This document shows positions 49,861 to 60,809 of a stretch of DNA of 64,000 bases, one piece after another. The translations under genes and the position numbers were made by a program. The stretch spans positions 75,904 to 139,903 of the forward strand of contig QKWP01000058.1 in assembly GCA_003550325.1 (NCBI GenBank), read 5' to 3'. Under the pieces are notes generated by a model that was given only the letters and a program-made list of their open reading frames with translations, did not search any database and was not told where the DNA came from. This stretch comes from Gigaspora rosea (taxonomy: Eukaryota; Glomeromycota; Glomeromycetes; Diversisporales; Gigasporaceae). Position 1 is the stretch's first letter. Every line of letters begins with the position of its first letter.

Positions 49861-50260
49861 ATGCCTCCTAAAAGAACTTTCAAACAAACTACTAAAGAGC
49901 AAAAACTTGCTATGGTTATGTTTATAGAAAATTCTGAAAATCGAGACATTATTGATGGAAGAGCAGCAATTTGTGCACCTGTAAGCGGCAAGCCTTTAAC
50001 AAAAAATGCAGGCTTTGCACAAATGGCTTTATTTGTGAATAAACGCTGCAAGAATAGTGATTGGAATGCTAAAATAGCAAGTGGTCGATGGGCAACTTAT
50101 AAAAAAAACATATATGGAAACTCGTAGGTTAACTGAAAAATCTGGTTGGGGTTTAACCGAAGAAGATAAGGCAAAAGGCATTAATACAATTGATGCCCAA
50201 ATTAGAAGAGTTGTGCCAATGTTGTAGTAGAATTGATGTGATATATGGTAAGAGGCAAAA
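49861..50260 (+). pseudogene. Myb/SANT-like protein of the Harbinger element
   Basis: Begins MPPKRTFKQTTKEQKLAMVM. The segment NAGFAQMALFVNKRCKNSDW with WNAKIASGRWATYKK has the spaced Trp/aromatic pattern of a Myb/SANT-like DNA-binding domain. A frame change near 50110 leads into TRRLTEKSGWGLTEEDKAKG and INTIDAQIRRVVPML, then stops (tag tag near 50225). Later pieces to about 50540 are Glu/Gln/Asn-rich. Harbinger elements normally encode such a partner that guides transposase to DNA. Confidence 0.65.
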
Positions 50261-50639
50261 ATGTAAACTTTTTTTTGAACTTTTTTCCCCATTACGCTTT
50301 TGATAGAAGTAATAACCTCGCCTTCCTTTCTTGAAAATTTCGGTTTAGATAGTGAAGATGAGTTAAATGGTAATTTAATTTTTTAAATTTATAAAAAAAA
50401 AAAATTTTTAATTAAATATATAAAATTTAATTAAGGTCAAGATGAAACTGAATTAGAAAATAATATCCAAAATCAATATGAAACTGAATTAGAAAATAAT
50501 AGTCAAGATCAAAATGAAGCTGAATTATACAATGGTATATTGTTATTACTTTTATTTGGTTTTTATATAATTAGTATTTAAATTAATATTTAAATTTAAT
50601 ATAAAAGATTATAGACGAAGTGATAAAACATCATTATCA

Positions 50640-51022
50640 TTCATTTCGATTTAAAAAAAACTGGATTATTATGTATAAGATTCTCTATATGCCAGAATGT
50701 TCCTTTATTAACTCGTTATTTGTTTAAAATTGAAATCATTGTATTTAAACAAAAGAACTTGAGAGAAATCATAAGACTTGATAGTTTTTTCACGTACAGT
50801 AAGATACCGATCTAATTCGATTGTTTGCAATAGTTCCAACAACTCATTAATTTCTTTTTCGAGAATATCAATTGAATTTTTATGAGTACTATTCGAATAT
50901 TCTTCTATTAATACTTCTAAAATATTATTTATGTCTTTAATATGTAATTGTCGATCAGATATATGAGGCATTTTTAAAATATATATGTGAAAGATATAAA
51001 TAATGTTCGAAAGAAAATTCAC
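50640..51022 (-). pseudogene. Harbinger-type transposase, N-terminal remnant
   Basis: Minus-strand frame with a likely start MPHISDRQLHIKDINNILEV, Glu/Leu-rich helix, and YDFSQVLLFKYNDFNFKQIT; in a shifted frame it goes on as GTFWHIENLI and NPVF-like sequence. This is the usual region before the DDE nuclease of Harbinger transposases, but the nuclease is absent. Confidence 0.5.
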
Positions 51023-51192
51023 GATCGTAAAAAGTATTATTATAATTATTAATATAAATAAGCTTACAAATCAAATAAATAAAATTTACGGATCACTGAT
51101 TTCAAAATAATTACGTCACTAATTTAATTCGAAATCGGAAACCATGAACATTAGGTTTGAATCACCCTATTAGGTTTGAATCACCCTAGTAT

Positions 51193-51385
51193 ACAAATTT
51201 CATTCTAAGTGTACAAACGATTTGGGCGATATCCTCGGCACCATATGCTATGGAATCAATTTCAGAGCCTCTCCGAGAACTAATAATCTTAGAGCGAGAG
51301 TTTTGAACTGCTTGGATATCCTGCTTCTACAATTTGAATAATTGCTGGATTTTCTCATATAATTATAATAAATGGGGTCATTATT
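51193..51385 (-). pseudogene. Channel-family gene, exon 1 fragment
   Basis: Minus strand: a MENP/MTPFIIII-type start region, then AGYPSSSKLS, RRGSE, a remnant of AQIVCS and (at the 3' end) MKF. It matches exon 1 of copies B and D. It directly follows the right end of the outer Harbinger element and is the eighth family copy in the window. Confidence 0.7.
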
Positions 51386-51389
51386 TAGC

Positions 51390-51850
51390 TGTAACAATTT
51401 TTCATGTCGGCAAATTTATGGAATTACTCTAAAAAATATTTGTTTATCGAGTGAGTGAGTCATGTGCATTGACGTATGATAACGATAATGATTAGCACTT
51501 AATATAATAACGATAGTGATTATTATATATTATAAATATGGGCGAATCTATTTGTAACCGTGGTTACAGTTCTGAGCCAATCAAATTGCTAGATTAGGTA
51601 TGACAAAAAAATTCAAAAAATTACAAATCGCAATAACTTCAAATTGTGCCTATGAAACCAATATTTTTTTCTAGCTAAAAATGCTTTTTAAGGTGTTTTA
51701 TCATGTAATAAACCTTCTTCTAACTCTAAAACTAACCTAACCCTAATCTGGTTACTGTCACCGCTGGTGACAAGCACATTTTTTCTATAAATATATTTAT
51801 ATAATATCTTTTTTTTTTGAAAAAAAAGACAACTCTTTTTTAAAATATAT
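51390..51850. other. Spacer, nothing supported
   Basis: AT-rich. GTAACCGTGGTTAC at 51555 is a 14-bp palindrome; GTTACTGTCACCGCTGGTGACA near 51754 another local one. Either may belong to an element end that I cannot pair. Confidence 0.4.
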
Positions 51851-51853
51851 AAA

Positions 51854-54060
51854 ATGTCTAAAACTAGCGATTATACAAATTCTACAATTGTAGCAAAAAC
51901 TTCAAGCAACATATCTGATATTTACCTATGACATTATTCAAATAGGAATATATATATTCTAATAAAAATGTCTTGTTATACAGCAAAGCCAAATAAATAT
52001 CGAATTCCTCATAATTATATTGTTAAGACTACTTTTGGAAGTAATCAATCACAAAAAATTATAACATGCTCAATTCAATACCAGGACAAAATGCCTGAAT
52101 TTAAAATTGAATTCATTTATAACGATAATACTGAAATTGTTATATCAAATAAAAGCGCATTAAATGCTGCAAATCTTTATATACAACAGTATCATGAATT
52201 AGCATCTATTGATATTGAACAAAAACTGGTAAAAAACCTACACCAAAAAAAACTAAATTAAATGGTGTTATGTCTTTGGACTTCAATTAATAAAATTTGA
52301 GATCAACAGTCTACATCAAAAAGGCGTAAACCATTTGAAGATCCTGGTAACTCAATGCAATTAAAGCATAGTAAAAACTTTGGAAATCAGCTTTTAAATT
52401 TATTTGAACAACAAGCATCGCAAGCATTTAATGAGGATGATAATGTTTCACTTGAAGGATTAATTTTTTCAGTAGGTGCATGAAGATTTCATAATAATTA
52501 TGAAGAATTAAATAGCAAAAATATTGAACTACAGAAACAAGCTGCTGTGAAAGCAATGGATATTGGAGGAATAGCACGAAATACATATCGATTACTAGCT
52601 GCAATTGGGCATGATTTGCCAAGAGAATGGGCTGTTTCTGCAATGCAGCAACAAATTAATTTTCAAATGTCAAAATTTGTCCCAATTCATATAATTAATT
52701 TAAAATTTATCATCATTTCAAAAGCATTCTGAAGAAATAATGAATAAAATATAGAAATTATTAGTAATTAGAAATTATACATGAAGTAACAAATTCGATT
52801 GGAAAAGCTACTTATCGATCAATTAGAAATATTCTTGCATATATTATACCAGTATGGTTAAAAAGAGTGATTGTAAATCATACAAATTCTGTATTACATA
52901 TTTGAATCTCCGGAGATAGTAGAAATGTAGGACACAAAGTAAAACATGTTATGGTGACTTTTACTTTGTTAAATGATTCAGTAAATTTATATAATCCCAA
53001 CTATTATTTTACTCTTTTATTGTATCCCGATATTGAAACATGTGATATATTAAAAAATAGCTTTAACACCATTAATCACAGATTTAAATAATCTTGCAAA
53101 TGGATATATTGATAAGGACAGCTGGAAATGGCAAATTCAATTATATTTTTCAGCAGGTTGGAAGTTTTTAGCTCTTTGCATGGGCACAAAGCAGCAAATT
53201 CGTATTATTTTTGTCTTTGGTGTTTAATTAATAAAGATCAAAATGGAATTTTAAATTATAATTAGAACATTTCTAAGAATATTGTAAATATACATGATAA
53301 TTATTTAAAAATTCCAGGTTATGAACATTCTCCTCTATTTTCTATGATTCCATTAACTCATTGAATTGTAGATGAACTTCATGTTCTGTTACGAATTACT
53401 GACCAATTATGGCCACTTTTAATAAATAAAACACAAGCACAAACAAATGCAAAAATTCAAATAGCAATTACTCAAGAAATGAAACGAATAAAGGTTAATT
53501 TTCATTGGTGGCAAAACCTAAATAGTAAATTGGAAATCAACTTCTTTAACAGGGGAAGATAAACTTAAAGTGCTACAATGTTTTAATTTAAATATTTTAT
53601 TTAATGATCATGCAAATAAGACAGCTATGGAATAACTTAATGAGTTATATCAAGATATGCATATGCATCGAATAACTGGATATGAATTTAAAAAAAAACA
53701 TTCACTTGGATAAACATGTTTTAACATGTTCATCTGGTAATTCTAATTCAACAACATTTTATTAAATAGTTGTACAGGCCAAATGATATAATGCTATATA
53801 CATACTCTAGTTTATCATATTCCACTATATATGAAACTTTTTGGCATCCATTCATTTTCTTGCTCTACCATAGAGAAGAAAAATCATTGCCATGTATTAC
53901 ATTTCTTTCAAAAAACTTTGAAAGATGGTAGAATTGGTGACAAACGAAAATCAGCTCTTGTTGAGATAATGGAATATGAAAATAGAGCACTTTTTTTCTT
54001 TGCACATAATGTACCAACCTTTTTTGAGAAAGATACAACTATTAATATTCACAAAATTTA
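51854..54060 (+). pseudogene. DDE-like transposase of unassigned superfamily, several stops
   Basis: One decayed coding region in pieces. 51968-52261: MSCYTAKPNKYRIPHNYIVK and CSIQYQDKMPEFKIEF. 52310-52690: LLNLFEQQASQAFNEDD, IGGIARNTYRLLAAIGHDLP, WAVSAMQQQINFQMS. 52790-53060: RSIRNILAYIIPVWLKRV, ISGDSRNVGHKVKHVMVTFT. 53170-53420: HKAANSYYFCLWCLINKDQN and DELHVLLRITDQLWPL. 53460-53690: QEMKRIKVNFHWWQNL. The Asp in SGDSRNVG, the CxxC in FCLWC and DELH may be catalytic or structural residues. I have seen this arrangement only as multicopy hypothetical proteins in Glomeromycotina. It has several stops and frameshifts (for example TGA near 52483 and 52905). I could not find TIRs. Confidence 0.55.
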
Positions 54061-54930
54061 AATGCAAAAGATGTTTACTTGGTAAAAATAATAAATTAAT
54101 AAAATTTAATCCACACTATAGTAACTGATCAAAGTTAATAAAAAGATTTAAAAAAAATTAGATGTTGTAGTTAATAAAATAGTAATTAACATAAAAAAGT
54201 GTATACAAAATAAAAAGCTTAAATTCCAAAATTAGATCTTATCAGTAGTGTTTCAAGTTGATATGTCTTTAGTCGACTTAGTCGGCTAAATTAGTCGACT
54301 ATGAATATAAATAGGTACTATTATACTATTATATAAACAAACAGAATTTTTCGGAAGGTAGACAATAATTCAACATAAAATATGAGCATGATCTGTGCGT
54401 AGTTCCAGAATTATATAAAATATGCCAAAATACAGGTAAGTAAGATATTTAAGAGACAATATATTTCAATAAATGCAGTCTTAAAATCACTATTACAAAA
54501 AACAATGAAAAAATAACATAATATTTTTTACAATATATAAGTATATTTTATTGTTTGTTTTTATAAAATAGTTTGCATTTTTTTTACTGGTAATAAAAAA
54601 TATTTAAGTTTAAGTAGTAAAATAAAGATTTAAATATAATGCTAGAACTTCTTAAATTGTTTTTTATTTAGTATAGATATAAAATATATATATCAAAATA
54701 GATTTATTTAAATTTATTTTCTTTAAAAGAACAGCACAGCCTTATGTGTTTTATTTCTGATTATAACCTTTTTGTTATTTATAATAGAGGCATACGTTTT
54801 CTGATAGTGTAATAATAAAATGGTTTCTTGATCAATTTTATTATTTCATATATGAGATCTAAGATTATATCTGCAAAACAATCACCTATTTCAGATCAAT
54901 AGGCTAGTTCATTGAATTTTTTTTATATAA
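54061..54930. other. AT-rich stretch, nothing supported
   Basis: No gene or firm repeat. A short local palindrome TTAGTCGACTTAGTCGGCTAA occurs near 54270-54300. Confidence 0.5.
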
Positions 54931-54940
54931 CTAGGCGCAT

Positions 54941-55745
54941 GAGTTGTTTAAAGGTAGTTCCAATTATTTTCCTGATACAAACTTTCCCGACAATTCATTT
55001 GCCCGCCAAACCTTTTTCGGACATATCACTTTCCCGACAGTGCATTTTTCCTGACAGTATTAGATTCCCAACATATGAGTTTCCTGACAGATCACTTTTC
55101 TTATATATCTTTTTCCCGACAGTATTATTCTCCCAACAGTATTCTTTTCTCGACAGTATTCTTTTCCCAACAGTATTCTTTCCTGATAGTAACCATCCCG
55201 ACAGTAACCTTTCCCGAATGTACCCTTTTCCGACAGTACTTTGTCCCAACAGTATCTTATAACTGGTTATATACATGAATTAATTATTCTTGCCCAAACA
55301 TTTTAGTAATAGTTAGGGTTAGGGTGAGCATTAATATTGTACTTTTTCATGTTAGAGGTTGATATAGGATCAAAATTTTTAAATTGCATAATTTTCATGC
55401 TCCTGGGAAAAGGATACTGTCAGGAAAAGATACTATAGGAAAAAGATACTGTCGGGAAAAGGTACTGTTGGGAAAGATACTGTCAGGAAAAATACTGTTG
55501 GGAAAAAATACTGTCAGGAAAAGAATACTGTAGAGAAAAGAATACTGTCAGGAAAATAATACTGTCGGGAAAAAGACATATAAGAAAAGTGATATGTCAG
55601 GAAACTTATATGTCAGGAATCTAATACTGTCGGGAAAAATGCACTGTCGAGAAAGTGATATGTCCGAAAAAGGTTTGGCAGGCAAATAAATTGTCAGAAA
55701 AGTTTGTGTCAGGAAAATAATATAAACCTGTTTAAAGGGAGTTAG
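54941..55745. repeat. Large fold-back made of TTCCCGACAGTAT units
   Basis: Left arm (54941-55265) has about a dozen units of the form TTTTCCCGACAGTATTC, period near 15-17 bp. The right arm (55395-55745) is their reverse complement (GGAAAAGATACTGTCGGG). The outer ends pair too: TATTTTCCTGATACAAAC against its near complement at 55700-55725. The loop is about 55270-55390. The open frames it creates on both strands are by-products of the repeat. Confidence 0.9.
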
Positions 55746-55749
55746 AATA

Positions 55750-56960
55750 GTGTATGCTATATCGTATCGTAGTGAAATTATCAAAATTTTATCATTTTCA
55801 TATTATAATTTATAACAGAACAGATAAAGATTTGTATTAAGGCCATGCAAATTTTTATAATTGGTTTAAATAACGGCTTGGTCAGTAAAGTGAGGTTTGT
55901 AAATTTTTTTTAATACAGTTAACTAATAGAAGCTCTCTATTTGACAATTATATAATATAGAGTAATATATATAACAATTTCACATGTTAATGCATTAGCC
56001 GTAAATTACTGTAGAAAATACCCCTTTGATCAGTATCTCCCTTGATTTATATCGGGTCTATTTCAAGTTTATTGCAATTCTATTGGCTGTTTTGTGGAAA
56101 AAAACCTGCATAAACTGTTTTTTCTATTTTTGGTTTATAACTACCAGGTATTTTATACAGTAATTTATATTAGTAGCTTGATTTTTTTTATTAAATTTGA
56201 CATAACTATAATTTTTCATGTTCTGGTTTGCATTTCACTTTAATATTTCACAATATATGTAAAATTTTATTTTACTATTGAAGCTATAAGAACACTTAAT
56301 TCTTTAGAGTCTAGATTTTTTTATTATTTGGATGCTTTGAAAAAAAACTAAGATTTGGTGACAGAAAATTCATATTAATTATTAATCAATTTGGGTTATA
56401 TACTGTAATTAGTGTGATTGTGAAGTGAATATCAGATTTACTATTTACAATTACTTAAATAAAGTAGTTAGACATCCTTATTACATGTTGATGATCAGAA
56501 TGTTAACAATTTATTTATTTTATTTGAGTTACTTTAGCTTTTATCATTAAATTTAGTAAAATATAGCTGTAGTGATATGTGTACATTAAATAAGATCTGG
56601 TAAATGTGAAATTAAAACAATAAATCAGTTTGTTAGTTTAGGATTAGGGTGAGAGTTAGGTTAGAGTTGGGGTAGCATGTTTTAGCAAAGAAGTTCTAAT
56701 CCAAAATATTGTAAGAAAATTTTTTTGTTAGAGTTCAAGAGATGGTTTTATAGGAACGCCCCTTGCCCTCTTACAAAAAATTGTTCAACACTATAATATT
56801 GGCCAATCGAATTTCAGGATCAGGTGTAATATAAAATTCAAAACAAGTTATCTTTTTACAAAAAATCACAAATAGCTTTAATTTTTAATTAGGAAACCAC
56901 CTTCTGCGGCCTAATTAAAAATGGTTTCATAAAATTTTACTAATAGAGCATTCTACTTTA
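55750..56960. other. AT-rich stretch with a dispersed motif
   Basis: No gene. From about 56795, CCAATCGAATTTCAGGATCA followed by GGTGTAATATAAAATT mirrors sequence near 57825-57990, so the TIR element at 56965 seems to sit inside an older dispersed element. Confidence 0.5.
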
Positions 56961-56964
56961 CATC

Positions 56965-57731
56965 GGGAAAATAAATAAGGCGCAGATCTGCACAAATCTG
57001 CGACCCTGAAAAATTTTAACAAATTTTGCAATAACATGTGATCCAGTAGTCCAAATTTAACAATTTTGGTACTATTCAATTTGTCTCGATGAGACGGATC
57101 GATGGTACCAAAATCATTGAATTCTAATCACATAACACAAGAAAATCCCATTTATGCAAATTTTATAAACATTGAATAATATTGTGAACCAGTAGTCCAA
57201 ATTTAACAATTTTGGTACTATTCAATTTGTCTCGATGAGACGGATCGATGGTACCAAAATCATTGAATTCTAATCACATAACACAAGAAAATCCCATTTA
57301 TGCAAATTTTATAAACATTGAATAATATTGCCAACCAGTAGTCCAAATTTAATAATTTTGGTACCATTAGAAAAAAATCAAAGAGAAGAATAGAATAGTA
57401 CCAAAATCATTGTTAACTAGTGACCAATTTTGACATTTTTGGTACCATTCGAACTGTCCTATAGAGAGGAATCGAATAGTACCAAAATCATTAAATGTGG
57501 CCCTTGTTGGCAAGATCATTCAATATTTATAAAATTCACATAATTGAGATTTTTTGTGTTCTAGTGATTGGAATTCAACGATTTTGATACCATTCGATCT
57601 GTGCCATTGAGATGAATCGAATAGTACCAAAATTGTTAAATTTGGACTACTAGATCACAAGTTATTGCAAAATTTGTTAAAATTTTCTAGGGTTGCAGAT
57701 TTGTGCAGATCTGCGCCTTATTTATTTTCCC
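56965..57731. mobile_element. Long-TIR element with 146-bp tandem units
   Basis: TIRs of at least 110 bp: GGGAAAATAAATAAGGCGCA, then GATCTGCACAAATCTGC, AACAAATTTTGCAATAAC and AGTAGTCCAAATTTAACAAT, found inverted at the right end. The left arm holds two nearly identical 146-bp units (57043-57188, 57189-57334) and a diverged third. Each unit has TTTTGGTACTATTC and GGTACCAAAATCATT, so the units are also palindromic. No coding sequence; superfamily unknown. Confidence 0.85.
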
Positions 57732-57734
57732 AAT

Positions 57735-58215
57735 GTATGCAGTTCTCACCCTAACTCAACTATAATGTATTTTAGTTTTATATACCACTTTTTCCTTAGA
57801 AAAATAAAATGTTTGTTTTGCCTATCACATTACATCTGATCTTAAATTTTGATTGGCCCAAAATTTTAAGGGGTGAACAAGTTTTTGTAGAATAGCTACC
57901 TAAGTTGTTTCATAGGTGTTATGGACAATTTTTTAAAAAAAAAACCTATAATAATCACTTCAATTTTATATTACGCCTGATCCTGCAGTTTAATTAGTTA
58001 ATTAGGGGTAGTAATAAATTGTCTTGGCAGTATTTTATATAGTTCTTTATTATTTACTATTATATCTTTCAAACTGATTCTGTTAAATTTGATAAAAATT
58101 GATTTACCATCTCTATTTTGCTATATAAATCTAATAGTTTATAATGATTTCAAACTTGATAATCTTTCAGTATTGAAACAAAATTGAGTTAAAAATATAG
58201 TAATAATTTGTTAAT
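57735..58215. other. Remainder of the older dispersed element and AT-rich DNA
   Basis: 57825-57990 contains CACATTACATCTGATC and, inverted, TTATATTACGCCTGATCC, with motifs shared with 31700-31790. No gene. Confidence 0.45.
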
Positions 58216-58217
58216 AT

Positions 58218-58701
58218 TGTTACAAGCGACTATAGCCTTCTATATAGTACTTGCAACACAGCACACAGCGACAGGGATCTTGTAAGGGGTCGGAGAAGAT
58301 ATGAAGCGGTGTGGAAGTGGAATATTACTTCACTAGAGCGGTTCAGTGTATATTTATTAATTAACAAGAGTATTATTTATTTAGCAAAGATATATTTTAT
58401 TAATTTAGATAATAATATTCAAGAGATACAATTATTTAAGTATTGGAGGGAGGAGAAAGGGAAGTCTGAGTCTAAGCTAAAAGCTTGTGGGTAGAAGGTC
58501 AGAAAGCTAGGGTTTATATATCTTTTGAAAAGTAATAAAACAATAAAGTAATAAAGTAATAAAACAATAAAACAATAAAGTAGTAATGTAATAAAGTAAT
58601 AATGTAATAAAGTAATAAAGTAATAAAGTAACACAACTATACAATAATAGAAACACTTAGAATATTCAAGCGTTTAGAATTTAGAAACCTGTTCTATAAC
58701 A
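58218..58701. mobile_element. Possible solo LTR
   Basis: 484 bp starting TGTTACAAGCG and ending CTATAACA (TG..CA with TGTTA/TAACA inverted tips), flanked by ATAT on each side. No internal retroelement genes are next to it. It would be a fossil left by recombination between LTRs. An internal simple repeat (58535-58625) suggests some age. The call rests on its ends only. Confidence 0.4.
58535..58625. repeat. Microsatellite-like (TAATAAAGTAATAAAACAA)n
   Basis: Interrupted runs of AGTAATAAA/ACAATAAA units, about 9 bp long. The minus-strand frame over them is not a gene. Confidence 0.85.
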
Positions 58702-58709
58702 ATATATTT

Positions 58710-59155
58710 GCTATTTGACAATTTTAATTGTCCAAATATTCCATTATAATATACATGTCTAGCTATTATAAGTATTGTTAAACCACTCCAAACCTATATA
58801 CATTGTGAACAGATTTTGAGAGATTATCAAGTTTAAACATTATAAACTATTTAAACTATCAGATTTATATAGCAAAAATAGAAATGACATATTAATTTTT
58901 TATCAAATTTGACAAATTATTAATTTGATAAGACAATATATAACTAGCACTAGCCTTGTAATTGTTTTACTATTGAAATTTCTAAAACTGATATTGTCAA
59001 AACTAATAATTTATTAATTCTAATAAAGAATTTAATCTACAACTCTTTTATACTATATAAATTTAATACTGTCAAACCTCTCAAAACTAATATATATGAT
59101 AAACAGGTTTTTTATAGTATTAAAAGTTAACAGGTTTGAAAATACTATAAACTAT
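58710..59155. other. AT-rich stretch, nothing supported
   Basis: No gene. Loose repeats of the form CTATATAAATYTAATA and GATATTGTCAAAAC resemble 58060-58180 and 62870-63010. Confidence 0.45.
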
Positions 59156-59399
59156 TACAGTCTGACCTCTCTATAGTCACATCAGGACCCGAATAATCTA
59201 TATGAGGTCATAGTTGAAAATAGCTAATGGAGGGCCGTTTTTCAAAAAAGGTTATATTTGAAAAGTAGGTATTGGAGAAAAAGGTTATATTTGAAACCCA
59301 CTAAATAGCAAAATAGGTATATTTTAAAGAATGCTAATGGGAGTACTTTTTATAAATGTTATATTTGAAATGTGCTAATAAAAAATCTGGGCTATAATA

Positions 59400-59520
59400 G
59401 TAATTTGGCAGGTAAAAAGGAGAGAGGGGTAAAAGGGAGAGAGGGGTAAAAGAAGAGAGGGTAAAAGGAAGAAAGAAGTAAAAGGAAGAGAGGAAGTAAA
59501 GGAAGAGTGAGATAAAAATA
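59400..59520. repeat. Purine-rich simple repeat
   Basis: GGTAAAAGGGAGAGAGGGG and AGGAAGAAAGAAGTAAAAGG units on the plus strand, an almost pure purine tract of about 120 bp. The minus-strand Ser/Leu/Pro-rich frame over it is a by-product. Confidence 0.8.
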
Positions 59521-60009
59521 GGTCGAAACGGGCTTTTTTTTAAGTTTTTTTTGCACAACTTGTGGTATATATATTTATGATCCTTGGTAGCTTGTGGATT
59601 AAGGGTAGAGGGTATGTAGATCATTTTTATATAGTTTTTATATGGTATTTTGAAATTTTCAACATATGCTACTAATAAAACTTTTTAAATTACAATTAAT
59701 TTTTATTAAAATTTTACAAAATATAAATAAAACAATTTATTTATTATGGTAAAATTTTGAACTATTATTATATTTTAAAAAAAACAAAATTACTATGTAT
59801 CGCCGCCAGCGATCATCACCTGTTACACAGATCAACTAAGTATGATCAACTGATCATTATAAAAAGATCAGTTTCATTCTTTTTTTTTTTTATTCGGTTT
59901 GTTTTTTTAATAGTGCTAAATTATAGTACTAATAATCATTTTTTCTTTTTCAGGTCGTTCATTTCGTCGTCGCTAGTTGGTGTTTTTTCTCCATCGTTCC
60001 TCTTTTGTT

Positions 60010-60800
60010 GTTTCTTCCTTCGTCGCTTTTCCTCTTGAGTGCTAGTTGGTACTTTCTGGGCCGTGCTCTTCCTTCGTCGTTGATGACATCCAATTCGGTG
60101 CTTCTGGTGTAAGTCCGTACTTTCTTGTCTCGGGTTGTGTTTCTTCTTTTGTCATTGGTGATGTCCAATTTGGTGGTTCTTTCTCTGGTGCTAATCGGTA
60201 GTTCTCTCTTTTGCACTGATGAGTACTTTCCCGTCCCGGGGTGCGTTTTTTCTTTTGTCGCTGTTGTCTTCTTTTCATTAATTGTGTTACAGGTAATAGT
60301 TTTGGGTTTGGTTCTTGCACCGGGTTTGGAATATTCATCGGGACTTCTAGTTTCGCGTTAGTCTTTTTTTCTTTTTTTCTTTTTTTGTTGCTGATTTTGT
60401 TCTTTCACTAACAAGTACTTCTTTTACAGGTAATAGTTTCGAGTTTGGTTCTTGTACCAGGTTTGGAATGTTCATTAGAAATTCTAGTTTCATGTCAGCT
60501 AAGTGTCTCTTTTCTGATTTTGTTTTTTTTACTAACAAGTACTTCTTTTTACAGGAGTTTCTTTAGTCATATTTTGCCGTTGGAGTCATCTTTTGTGGTG
60601 CTTTTCGTCGTTGGAGTCATCTATTTCAGCGCTTCTTTTGTTATTGGAGTCGTTTACGTGTTATGTGTTTGGTGTGTTTTTTCTATTCTGTTTCAGGATT
60701 AGGGTTCAGGTTTCTATATCATTATTGTATACTTCCCCTTTCGGTGTATTTTTTCACTTCCTTTTTTTAGGTTCTTCAGGTGACGGCTGAATTTTGGTGC
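60010..60800 (-). pseudogene. Candidate Lys/Glu-rich disordered protein, minus strand, broken
   Basis: GC content rises here. On the minus strand the pieces read protein-like and charged: DSNNKRSAEIDDSNDEKHHK (about 60675-60600), TKSEKRHLADMKLEFLMNIP (60530-60470), then PVQEPNPKLLPV (60330-60290), and STRERTTKLDITNDKRRNTT (about 60200-60140). A 67-bp segment encoding (L/V).MNIPN.VQEPN.KLLPV occurs twice, 134 bp apart. Frame changes between pieces may be introns or decay. I do not know this family. The plus-strand frames are Leu/Phe/Ser-rich and look like shadows. Confidence 0.4.
60290..60500. repeat. Tandem pair of 67-bp segments
   Basis: TACAGGTAATAGTTTYGRGTT to CTTCTAGTTTC occurs at about 60291-60357 and 60426-60492, each followed by a T-rich tract and preceded by AACAAGTACTTCTTT-like sequence in the second and a further 60533 position. 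Confidence 0.75.
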
Positions 60801-60809
60801 TCACGTTGC

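Larger units (their letters stand above)
49587..51169. mobile_element. PIF/Harbinger-type element (inner copy) with coding remnants
   Basis: The ends are GGGTGATTCAAAG and TTTGAATCACCC(TA), with TTA directly outside both (49584-49586, 51170-51172), the usual Harbinger target. It carries the two expected genes in opposite orientation: a Myb/SANT-like protein on plus and the start of a transposase on minus. The catalytic core is missing, so it is an internal-deletion derivative. Its terminal ~130 bp match the outer copy at high identity. Confidence 0.75.
49357..51188. mobile_element. PIF/Harbinger-type non-autonomous element (outer copy)
   Basis: Starts TAGGGTGATTCAAA at 49357, with its matching end TTTGAATCACCCTA finishing at 51188. 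Between its left part (49357-49583) and its last ~17 bp lies a larger copy of the same family (49587-51169). It has no coding sequence of its own. Confidence 0.75.

Noticed and set aside
54912-55278. Frames of 116, 93 and 67 codons with Phe-Pro-Asp-Ser repeats
   Set aside because: They arise from the fold-back's short repeat, which stays open in several frames on both strands.
54941-55745. CRISPR-like regular repeats
   Set aside because: The units are contiguous and degenerate without unique spacers, arranged as inverted arms, in a eukaryotic genome.
58419-58634. 71-codon minus-strand frame LLYYFI repeats
   Set aside because: Produced by the AGTAATAAA simple repeat.
59757-60790. Plus-strand frames rich in Phe, Leu and Ser (60445-60702 and others)
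   Set aside because: T-rich shadows of the more protein-like minus-strand reading; membrane-like composition follows from the base bias.
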